Source: Sunxiuqinia sp963974515 (GTDB lineage: Bacteria > Bacteroidota > Bacteroidia > Bacteroidales > Prolixibacteraceae). From it: a stretch of DNA of 16,012 nt. The translations under genes and the position numbers were made by a program. The notes below the pieces were generated by a model that did no database searches, had not been told where the DNA came from, and worked only from the letters and a program-made list of their open reading frames with translations. Location: assembly GCF_963974515.1 (NCBI RefSeq), contig NZ_CAXBDD010000089.1:1-16012 (forward strand). Direction: 5' to 3'. This document shows, piece by piece, positions 1-5,331 of the stretch; position 1 is the stretch's first letter, and each line of letters starts with the position of its first letter.

Positions 1-1
1 A

Positions 2-346
2 ATGATCGCACAACTGAGGGATTCTACCGGCGGAATAAGGGGGTTGGGTAAGGTGAATAAAATTTATCTCGACAATACGAATTTGATATACGCCTTGGCA
101 AACGATCATTCAAATAGAGGAAATATAAGGGAGACGTTTTTTCTGAATCAGCTTCGAGTTAAGTATGACGTCGTCAAATCCCCAGTCGCTGATTTTGTCA
201 TTGACGATTACACATTTGAAGTTGGTGGAAAAAATAAAGGATTAAAGCAAATCCAGGGGATTGATAAAGCGTATGTCGTGAAAGACGACATAGAACTGGG
301 ATATTTGAACACGATTCCGCTTTGGCAGTTTGGTTTAACGTACTGA
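2..346 (+). CDS. DUF4143-type AAA+ ATPase, C-terminal part (5' cut by window)
   Basis: This is the C-terminal domain of a large ATPase family common in Bacteroidota: an AAA ATPase half followed by a DUF4143 half with a PD-(D/E)XK nuclease-like fold. The typical tail is visible: a KIYLDNTNLIYAL block (about residues 20-32 of the visible part), then ADFVIDDYTFEVGGKNKG (about 62-79), where the acidic residues and the EVGGK core match the nuclease-like motif, and a closing hydrophobic segment ending in LWQFGLTY. The methionine at position 2 is probably internal, because members of the family are normally around 370-400 residues; the ATPase half and the true start lie outside the window. The physiological role of these proteins is not established. 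The gene ends in TGA and shows no link to its neighbours. Confidence 0.85.
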   Translation: MIAQLRDSTGGIRGLGKVNKIYLDNTNLIYALANDHSNRGNIRETFFLNQLRVKYDVVKSPVADFVIDDYTFEVGGKNKGLKQIQGIDKAYVVKDDIELGYLNTIPLWQFGLTY

Positions 347-864
347 CATTTGTAACTTATTTGAACTATAAGATTGTAATTATCTCATTTTCAATTTCTT
401 TGTTTTTGAAATGAAATTAACTCCTCCAATTTTGCAATGAATGGTTTTATGCCGGACGCTTTTGAAAACCCGGAGGGTCTGTCTTTCGGAAATGAAGGTA
501 TTTTTTGTCTGGGTTGAGCATAATCTGGAGTCTTTGTTTGTTTCACTATCAACGCTACTCGCAGCGAGGACACACGCTGATAATAATGAACTGTGCATAG
601 TCATAATTTTAGACGTAAGGCGAGTTTACTTCATGAATAGGAAGTTCTTTCATGTAACGATTCCGTCCGGCGCGGCATTTGCATGAACGCAAAAGTGGTC
701 CGGCAGGCGTTTGCATTAAAGATTAAGGATCTCCTCATTGTCTTCAATCTCAGAAAGGAGACAGGGAGAAGAAAAATACAAACGGGTTGGTTCCTTAATT
801 GGTTTTGCAACTATTTTCTTAATTTCCTCCTTCTCCGTCGGAGATTCATTGGTTTTGGATTTGT
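347..864. other. Gene-poor gap, possible degenerate interspersed element
   Basis: I see no convincing gene in these 518 bases. Open frames on both strands lack start signals and family resemblance. Read on the minus strand, roughly from 760 to 380, there are several stop-interrupted segments of protein-like composition, for example one ending in SGIKPFIAKLEELISF (about 400-460). An imperfect direct repeat of about 20 bases, sharing GTCCGGC and TTTGCAT, occurs at 665-684 and 698-716. This could be the remnant of a repeated element or a dead gene, but that is inference only. Confidence 0.3.
665..716. repeat. Imperfect direct repeat, two units of about 20 bp
   Basis: The units at 665-684 and 698-716 both start with GTCCGGC and end with TTTGCAT, with a slightly different middle and an offset of 33 bases. 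The intervening sequence contains GCAAA, which can pair with TTTGC of the first unit. The function is unknown; the repeat lies inside the gene-poor gap. Confidence 0.35.
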
Positions 865-1626
865 CTATTTCTTTTGCCATTTTCTTTCCTTCCATTTCGT
901 TTTTGCTGTGGCACAGTCCTTATTGTTACTTTGCGTCTTAATAGTGTGAGAAAACCAATTTTCATGAACATCAGTCTTTGAATAGGATAGAATTGTGTCA
1001 CCATAATGAGCTTCAGCAATAAAGCGTCCATCGATATAATGTAAATCATAATTGTCGGTAATTTCTTTTGGCATAGACTCAATCATCCATTGCAAGTACC
1101 TGATGTTATTCACATGCAGATTCGTATCAACATCAAATCGATTTATTCTAAATTCGTTGGCATATTCTCCTGAATCAATTGCCTCAATTTTCATTGAAAT
1201 ATCGTGGTCAATAGATTCTTCATGATCGCTACCCCATTTCTCTTTTATGTCGTCGAATATCTGAATAGGCCTTTTCCTTTGAATGTCAAAGAATACCCAA
1301 AGTCCCTTGGCTCGTCCAATGACGCATCCTTGGCCATCATAGATGATATTTTCTCTGATACCTTTAATTTTGGAATAGCTTGACAACCATGTTTTGATCG
1401 TAATTTTTTCTTTGTATTTAGGATAACGGTCCATCTCCATCACTCCGGAGAGTAGTACCCACCCAACATTTTGCTCTTCCAGATCATATAAACTATGATT
1501 TATCGAGTAACAATGGTCTGCAGCTGCTTCTTCGAGTAGCGTTAAGACGGTCGTTGGAGAAGCTTCTCCGAACTTATTCATTTCAAAATATCTTAGTTGA
1601 AATTGTTTTTCAAAATAATTCTGCAT
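865..1626 (-). CDS. Acyl-ACP thioesterase (FatA/FatB-like, double hotdog)
   Basis: A 253-residue cytosolic enzyme expected to hydrolyse acyl-acyl carrier protein and release free fatty acid, ending fatty-acid elongation. The length fits the bacterial members of the acyl-ACP thioesterase family (PF01643), which contain two hotdog domains. The N-terminal hotdog carries the central helix EASPTTVLTLLEEAAADH (about 21-38) and the strand segment GWVLLSGVMEMDRYPKY. The C-terminal hotdog carries the diagnostic active-site stretch RFDVDTNLHVNNIRYLQWM (163-181), in which D167, N169 and H171 correspond to the Asp-x-Asn-x-His catalytic set of plant FatB. The start is ATG at 1626 with little Shine-Dalgarno sequence. 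It is divergent from the Rrf2-type regulator, and the inverted repeat at 1678-1711 overlaps its likely -33 region, so control by that regulator is plausible. Confidence 0.9.
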   Translation of the reverse strand: MQNYFEKQFQLRYFEMNKFGEASPTTVLTLLEEAAADHCYSINHSLYDLEEQNVGWVLLSGVMEMDRYPKYKEKITIKTWLSSYSKIKGIRENIIYDGQGCVIGRAKGLWVFFDIQRKRPIQIFDDIKEKWGSDHEESIDHDISMKIEAIDSGEYANEFRINRFDVDTNLHVNNIRYLQWMIESMPKEITDNYDLHYIDGRFIAEAHYGDTILSYSKTDVHENWFSHTIKTQSNNKDCATAKTKWKERKWQKK

Positions 1627-1660
1627 CTCTGACCATTTTAATAATCTAACAATAGTGCGA

Positions 1661-1668
1661 CAAAGCTA
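1661..1668 (-). promoter_or_regulatory. Candidate -7 element for the thioesterase gene
   Basis: On the minus strand this reads TAGCTTTG, an exact fit to the Bacteroidota -7 consensus TAnnTTTG, about 35 bases upstream of the ATG at 1626. The corresponding -33 position falls in the left arm of the inverted repeat at 1678-1711; no clear TTG is present there. Confidence 0.5.
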
Positions 1669-1677
1669 ACGAAAATC

Positions 1678-1711
1678 TTCTATAAAAAGATATGCGTGTC
1701 TTTTTATAGAA
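1678..1711. promoter_or_regulatory. Perfect 13-bp inverted repeat, likely operator of the Rrf2-type regulator
   Basis: The arms TTCTATAAAAAGA (1678-1690) and TCTTTTTATAGAA (1699-1711) are exact reverse complements separated by TATGCGTG. It sits between two divergent genes, over the -33 regions of both. Rrf2 regulators bind such AT-rich palindromes as dimers and often repress their own promoter, so this is the natural candidate site for the protein encoded at 1761. The symmetry and position are seen; the protein-site pairing is inferred. Confidence 0.65.
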
Positions 1712-1719
1712 ATAATTTG

Positions 1720-1727
1720 TACCTTTA
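1720..1727 (+). promoter_or_regulatory. Candidate -7 element for the Rrf2-type gene
   Basis: TACCTTTA matches TAnnTTTG at five of six fixed positions. Its -33 region, about 19 bases upstream, lies in the right arm of the inverted repeat at 1699-1711. Transcription would start near 1734 and give a leader of about 25 bases before the ATG at 1761. Confidence 0.45.
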
Positions 1728-1760
1728 CACTGTCACAAACAGAAAGCATAGCCAGTCGTC

Positions 1761-2219
1761 ATGTTAGGAAAAACAACAGAATACGCTATTCGTTCGCTGG
1801 TTTACATCTATATTCGAAATTTGAAAGGTGAAAGGCCCGGGTTCAAGGAGATTGCGAGAAATATTGATTCGCCGGAAGGCTTTACCGGGAAAGTACTCCA
1901 GATTATCACCGGTGCGGGGTTAGTGTCATCCATGAAAGGAAGGGGAGGCGGTTTTTTCTTCGATAATCCAGACAAGCCCTTAAGCTTGCTGGATATTATC
2001 AACGTGACAGAAGGACAGGAGTTTTTCCATAAATGTGGATTTGGCTTAAAATCGTGCGATACCCACAATCCATGTCCGATGCATGATGAATATGTAGCGG
2101 TGAGAAAATCATTTTATAGCCTGGTGAATACGCTAACCATACAATCACTGGCTTTTAAGGTCAGTCAAAACAAGGCTGTTTTAAATAGGCTGGAAATAAC
2201 AGACAGTTCTATAGGATAA
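1761..2219 (+). CDS. Rrf2-family transcriptional regulator, probably Fe-S (NsrR/IscR-like)
   Basis: A 152-residue DNA-binding protein. The winged helix-turn-helix spans about residues 1-75: the typical opening MLGKTTEYAIRSLVYI, a recognition helix around 38-53 and the wing KGRGGGFFF (59-67). Cysteines C92, C99 and C105 in the C-terminal loop closely follow the spacing of the cluster ligands of IscR (92, 98, 104) and NsrR, so an iron-sulfur cluster is likely. E7 is at about the position where NsrR of Streptomyces uses an acidic fourth ligand. A sensor of nitric oxide would suit the nitrite reductase encoded about 100 bases downstream, but the cluster type and signal are inferred. The gene is divergent from the thioesterase gene across a 13-bp palindrome that probably mediates autoregulation. 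Confidence 0.88.
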   Translation: MLGKTTEYAIRSLVYIYIRNLKGERPGFKEIARNIDSPEGFTGKVLQIITGAGLVSSMKGRGGGFFFDNPDKPLSLLDIINVTEGQEFFHKCGFGLKSCDTHNPCPMHDEYVAVRKSFYSLVNTLTIQSLAFKVSQNKAVLNRLEITDSSIG

Positions 2220-2225
2220 AAATGA

Positions 2226-2259
2226 GAGATTGGATGCACGCTAAGCGTTTTTGAATCTC
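2226..2259. promoter_or_regulatory. Inverted repeats upstream of nirK (hairpin or operator)
   Basis: An outer pair, GAGATT (2226-2231) and AATCTC (2254-2259), encloses an inner symmetric ACGCTAAGCGT (2238-2248). It lies between the Rrf2-type gene and nirK. It lacks a terminal T run directly after the stem, so it is not a standard terminator; a binding site is equally possible. It does not resemble the 1678-1711 palindrome. Confidence 0.3.
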
Positions 2260-2322
2260 GAGTCTGTGGGGCTGAAATGTTTTTCGTTATTTCTTAATTA
2301 AACACTAATGGAGGTATAAAAG

Positions 2323-3447
2323 ATGAAATACAAAACAATAAACTATGTCCTGCTTCTTCCGGTTTTGATAGGTATATTAACCTCATGCAACCCCTCTCCG
2401 AATAATACTAAAGAGTCTGTTTTTGCAGAAGCTCCATTGTTTGATGCTGATAACCTAAAGCATGTTGAGCAGGAGATGGTATCTCCACCGGCACTGCCAA
2501 AACATGAACAGGTTTCAGAACGTGATCCAATTGTGGTGGAAGTAACACTTTTTGTTGAAGAAAAGGAGATGGAAATAGCCCCTGGTGTGAAAACCTGGGC
2601 CCTCACATTCAACGGAACTGTACCTGGGCCGTTGATTGTTGTCCATCAGAACGACTACGTGGAGTTGACGCTCATAAATGCTGCCACAAACACTATGGTC
2701 CACAATATTGATTTTCATGCTGCTACCGGAGCGATGGGAGGCGGAGACATTAGCAATGTTGCTCCGGGGCAACAAGTGACGTTCAGATTTAAAGCGACAA
2801 AAGCCGGAGTGTTTGTTTACCATTGTGCTCCCGGCGGCATAATGGTTCCTTTACATGTCGTTTCAGGAATGAATGGGGCGATTATGGTACTTCCGCGGGA
2901 CGGCTTGAAGGATGAACTGGGTAATCCGGTACACTACGACAAAGCATTCTATATTGCTGAACAAGACTTTTATATTCCGAAAGACGAAAATGGAAATTAC
3001 AAAGCATATGATTCTCCGGCAGAAGGTTTTCCTGATTTAATCACATCAATGAAGACACTCTTGCCCACACACCTCTTATTCAATGGCAAAATGAACGCAT
3101 TGACTGGGAACAATGCCCTGAAAGCCAAAGTAGGCGAAAAGGTGCTTTTCATCACGTCACAAGCAAACCGCGATACCCGGATCCACCTTATCGGCGGCCA
3201 TGCTGATCTTGTTTGGATGGGAGGCTCGTTCAATGATGCACCAGCTACAAATTATGAATCATGGTCTGTTGTCGGCGGATCGGCGGTTGCTGCACTGTAT
3301 CAATTCCGGCAGCCCGGAACGTATACTTATTTGAATCATAACCTGATCGAGGCAATTCTCTTTGGCGCCATGGCGCAACTAGAGGTGGAGGGGGATTGGA
3401 ACGATGATTTGATGAAACTAATTAAGGAACCGGAGGCAATACCGTAG
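2323..3447 (+). CDS. nirK: Copper-containing nitrite reductase, lipoprotein
   Basis: Reduces nitrite to nitric oxide in the cell envelope, using two cupredoxin domains as a trimer. The 374-residue protein begins with a lipoprotein signal ending in LTSC (C22), followed by a linker to about residue 68. All copper ligands are visible. Type 1 site: H127, C168, H178 and M183 (HCAPGGIMVPLHVVSGM). Type 2 site: H132 (VHNIDFHAATG), H167 and H339 (YLNHNLIEA). The catalytic pair D130 and H293 (IHLIGGH) is also present, so the enzyme should be active. The ATG at 2323 has a good GGAGG at 2310-2314. It follows the Rrf2-type gene by about 100 bases and leads a run with a Rof-like protein, cytochrome c and a membrane protein. 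The cytochrome is a plausible electron donor, and the nearby regulator may respond to the nitric oxide made. Confidence 0.95.
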   Translation: MKYKTINYVLLLPVLIGILTSCNPSPNNTKESVFAEAPLFDADNLKHVEQEMVSPPALPKHEQVSERDPIVVEVTLFVEEKEMEIAPGVKTWALTFNGTVPGPLIVVHQNDYVELTLINAATNTMVHNIDFHAATGAMGGGDISNVAPGQQVTFRFKATKAGVFVYHCAPGGIMVPLHVVSGMNGAIMVLPRDGLKDELGNPVHYDKAFYIAEQDFYIPKDENGNYKAYDSPAEGFPDLITSMKTLLPTHLLFNGKMNALTGNNALKAKVGEKVLFITSQANRDTRIHLIGGHADLVWMGGSFNDAPATNYESWSVVGGSAVAALYQFRQPGTYTYLNHNLIEAILFGAMAQLEVEGDWNDDLMKLIKEPEAIP

Positions 3448-3480
3448 AATGGACACAATAAGATGAAATTTTAATTTTAA

Positions 3481-3487
3481 AAAGGAG
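3481..3487 (+). promoter_or_regulatory. Strong Shine-Dalgarno site for the Rof-like gene
   Basis: AAAGGAG lies six bases before the ATG at 3494 and fixes this start. Together with GGAGG before nirK (2310-2314) and GAGAGGA before the cytochrome gene (3910-3916), it shows that this block uses canonical ribosome binding sites, which many genes of Bacteroidota lack. Confidence 0.6.
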
Positions 3488-3493
3488 ACAACG

Positions 3494-3790
3494 ATGGAAA
3501 CAGAATTTAGTCCTATACCCCCTGACTATTACGACATGTTTTTGGAAGAACAGGAAAAGGAATTCAGCAAAGTATTCTATTTCGGAACGGGAAACGATGT
3601 TGAAGAGGCCAAAGGGAAAATTACTGGTTTGGTGAAAACAGATGGATTTAAAAAATATTTGACATTTGATTCCGGCGACAAAGCCCGGGTTGATCGTATT
3701 ATCACCGTCAATGGGATACCGGGACCCGCCTACGATGAATATGACGCTTACGCGCTGGCTTGCCTAAATTGCAATGTGCAGGCCGATTAG
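3494..3790 (+). CDS. Small protein resembling Rho inhibitor Rof (ROF/YaeO fold)
   Basis: A 98-residue acidic soluble protein without a signal peptide. The opening SPIPPDYYDMFLE (6-18) matches the Rof opening of the form Y-x-P-I-x-C-x-x-Y-D-x-x-E, with proline in place of the usual cysteine. The middle, GKITGLVKTDGFKKYLTF (41-58) followed by RVDRIITVNG (65-74), fits the beta-barrel of that family, where the gap after the third strand is followed by a basic LDRI segment. Rof of E. coli binds Rho and blocks termination. The C-terminal extension (78-98), with CLNC at 90-93, is not part of classic Rof. It is placed 46 bases after nirK with its own strong ribosome binding site, so it is probably co-transcribed with nirK. 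The assignment rests on pattern recognition only; a stand-alone nirK accessory protein is the alternative. Confidence 0.5.
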   Translation: METEFSPIPPDYYDMFLEEQEKEFSKVFYFGTGNDVEEAKGKITGLVKTDGFKKYLTFDSGDKARVDRIITVNGIPGPAYDEYDAYALACLNCNVQAD

Positions 3791-3923
3791 TTTCATTTTT
3801 TACTGATTACACTATCATAGAAAGGGCAAGAAAACCGATTCAAAGCATGCTCGAATTATCAGTTTAGACAGAAATACATGTTATAGATACAGCGCATTAA
3901 ACGCCATGTGAGAGGACATTGAA

Positions 3924-4358
3924 ATGAAAAATATCAACATGACAAAATACTTGGTTGTTGAAGTAAGTTTGGTTTTAATACTGGGCGTATCCCGCAGCTC
4001 AACAAACAAAGAGAATAGCCCAAATACAATAACAGAAGAAAGTGCAGTTTCGGAAACTGTGGAAACAAGCCCTAAGCCAACAAAAGCAGTTGCCAGCGTC
4101 GGACAGAAATTATATTCTGAAAACGGATGCCTGGTTTGTCATCAATTGAATACAAAGCTGGTTGGACCTTCTATCAAAGATATTGCAGCAGCTTATTCAG
4201 GAAATAAAGCAGGATTGATTGCGTATCTGAAAGGAGAAGGCGAAGCCATTGTTGATCCCTCTCAGGCTGCTTTAATGCAACCACAAATTGCTATTACGAA
4301 AGCATTGCCTGCAGATGAATTAGAGGCAATGGTTGACTACATTCTTTCAATCAAATAA
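3924..4358 (+). CDS. Mono-haem c-type cytochrome with altered export signal
   Basis: A 144-residue envelope electron carrier. The cytochrome c domain spans about 57-144: the haem site CLVCH (C69, C72, H73), conserved GPS after it, M118 in LMQPQ as probable axial ligand, and the C-terminal helix ELEAMVDYILSIK. Residues 30-56 are a low-complexity Ser/Thr/Glu/Pro linker typical of surface or periplasmic lipoproteins. The N-terminus reads LVLILGVSRSS: the place of the expected lipobox cysteine holds arginine (R24, codon CGC at 3993-3995), one base from TGC, and a glutamate (E13) interrupts the hydrophobic core. GAGAGGA before the ATG at 3924 supports the start; M6 is an alternative. It probably passes electrons to NirK, and the next gene starts 10 bases later. 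Confidence 0.88.
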   Translation: MKNINMTKYLVVEVSLVLILGVSRSSTNKENSPNTITEESAVSETVETSPKPTKAVASVGQKLYSENGCLVCHQLNTKLVGPSIKDIAAAYSGNKAGLIAYLKGEGEAIVDPSQAALMQPQIAITKALPADELEAMVDYILSIK

Positions 4359-4368
4359 ACAAGAAATT

Positions 4369-4782
4369 ATGAGAAAGATAGCACCACGTATTCTGTTGGC
4401 CGTCCTGATTTTGCTATTTGCACTGTTGACGCTTTTTCTTAGTGGCTCCGTCATTTTTGATTTGTTTGGTATCAGAGCCAAAGAGGGAAATTATGTACTG
4501 CTTGTAGTTTGGGCAAACTTTATCAGTAGTTTGCTATATTTAGTAGCAGCCTATGGCCTTGTTGTGCAAAAAAAATGGCCGTATAAAATCCTAATTATTT
4601 CTGTTGCCATTTTATCTGCCGCGCTTGCAGGCCTTTTTATTCATATTGACCAAGGTGGTTGGTATGAAACAAAAACCATTGGAGCGATGATTTTCAGAAT
4701 TTGTGTTACCCTTGTATTTACGTTTTTTTCCTATCGCCAATTAAAAATGAGAAAACAATCCATCATACTATTGTTGTTTTAA
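4369..4782 (+). CDS. Four-helix integral membrane protein of unknown function
   Basis: A 137-residue hydrophobic protein with about four membrane segments (roughly residues 7-32, 41-66, 73-92 and 104-124) and short charged loops, including KEGNY after the first helix and HIDQGGWYETKT before the last. I do not recognise a named family. An upstream methionine at 4333 would overlap the cytochrome gene; ATG at 4369 is preferred because it leads straight into the first membrane helix with a basic MRK start and lies 10 bases after the cytochrome stop. The tight spacing suggests co-expression with the cytochrome, perhaps as a membrane partner in electron transfer. Its stop codon interlocks with that of the convergent gene. 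Confidence 0.75.
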   Translation: MRKIAPRILLAVLILLFALLTLFLSGSVIFDLFGIRAKEGNYVLLVVWANFISSLLYLVAAYGLVVQKKWPYKILIISVAILSAALAGLFIHIDQGGWYETKTIGAMIFRICVTLVFTFFSYRQLKMRKQSIILLLF

Positions 4783-5093
4783 GAATAGCCCAACTCTGCT
4801 TTTCCATTCTCTGTGAGTCTTTCTATTGAACAGGCAGGCTCCCATACAAGGTTAATGTTGATCTCAGAACCAGGGTAATTGTTTTCAAGTGTTTGTTGTG
4901 CATCTTCAATAATGATCCCTCCCATGGGGCATCCGGGAGAAGTGAGCGTCAGTGTAACATCAATCTGTCTGCCCTGGGCATCGAAAGTTACGCCATATAC
5001 CAAACCCAGGTCAATAATATTCACCATCAACTCAGGATCGAGAACCTTTTTGAGCATTTCAAGTATTTTCTTTTCTTCATCAGTATCCAACAC
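4779..5093 (-). CDS. MIP18/SufT-type iron-sulfur cluster assembly protein (DUF59)
   Basis: A 104-residue cytosolic protein of the MIP18 family (SufT, PaaD-like), which helps mature Fe-S proteins. Hallmarks are DPEL (19-22), NIIDLGLVYG (25-34) and the loop TSPGCPMGG (51-59) with C55, the cluster-handling cysteine. Where many relatives have W-x-P-P-W near the C-terminus, this one has WEPAC (84-88), placing a second cysteine at 88. The first in-frame start is GTG at 5093; an ATG at 5106 lies one base out of frame, separated by a run of six A. Its TAA (4779-4781) overlaps the TAA of the convergent membrane-protein gene (4780-4782) on the same TTAA. The location beside a nitrosative-stress type block makes a repair role possible, by inference. 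Confidence 0.85.
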   Translation of the reverse strand: MLDTDEEKKILEMLKKVLDPELMVNIIDLGLVYGVTFDAQGRQIDVTLTLTSPGCPMGGIIIEDAQQTLENNYPGSEININLVWEPACSIERLTENGKAELGYS

Positions 5094-5145
5094 TTTTTTC
5101 AGACATGCGTAGATGTGAAAGAACTAGGCGTTTAAGGTGCTGCAA

Positions 5146-5173
5146 TTGATTTACCTGTTTGAATCAATCAAAC
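5146..5173. repeat. Overlapping short inverted repeats between SufT-type gene and efflux operon
   Basis: GTTTGA (5157-5162) and TCAAAC (5168-5173) pair across five bases, and TTGATT (5146-5151) pairs with AATCAA (5162-5167). The two pairings are mutually exclusive. The site lies about 60 bases upstream of the minus-strand GTG and could be a regulator site for that gene. It is not a canonical FNR or CRP site, because the half-site spacing is five rather than six. Confidence 0.25.
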
Positions 5174-5261
5174 GCACGTTGAATAATTTCGCAAGGGTAA
5201 TAACGGTCAGCAAAAATATTCGAGCAAGATGTTGCAGGATTAAATATTTTGCCCTTTCTTT

Positions 5262-5281
5262 GTTAGTGAATACAAACTAAC
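5262..5281. promoter_or_regulatory. TetR-type operator, copy A, inside efflux operon promoter
   Basis: GTTAGT (5262-5267), eight bases, ACTAAC (5276-5281): an exact inverted repeat. It fills the spacer of a candidate promoter with TTTG at 5259-5262 and TAAATTG at 5283-5289, about 50 bases before the ATG at 5332. A repressor bound here would block the polymerase. Three further copies occur at 12264, 12532 and 15095. Confidence 0.75.
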
Positions 5282-5331
5282 CTAAATTGTATTGTTTTTA
5301 CATAGGCAGAATTAATTAATTTACAATCCAC

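Noticed and set aside
683..949. Plus-strand open frames of 67-88 codons (683-949, 738-941)
   Set aside because: They lie partly over the 3' end of the minus-strand thioesterase gene, have Phe/Leu-rich translations typical of a shadow of an AT-rich reverse strand, and match no family I know.
4333..4368. Upstream methionine for the four-helix membrane protein
   Set aside because: It would overlap the cytochrome gene by 26 bases and add a polar stretch before the first helix; the ATG at 4369 fits spacing and topology better.
5157..5173. FNR/CRP-type site upstream of the SufT-type gene
   Set aside because: The TTGA and TCAA half-sites are five bases apart instead of six, and the flanking bases do not match either consensus.
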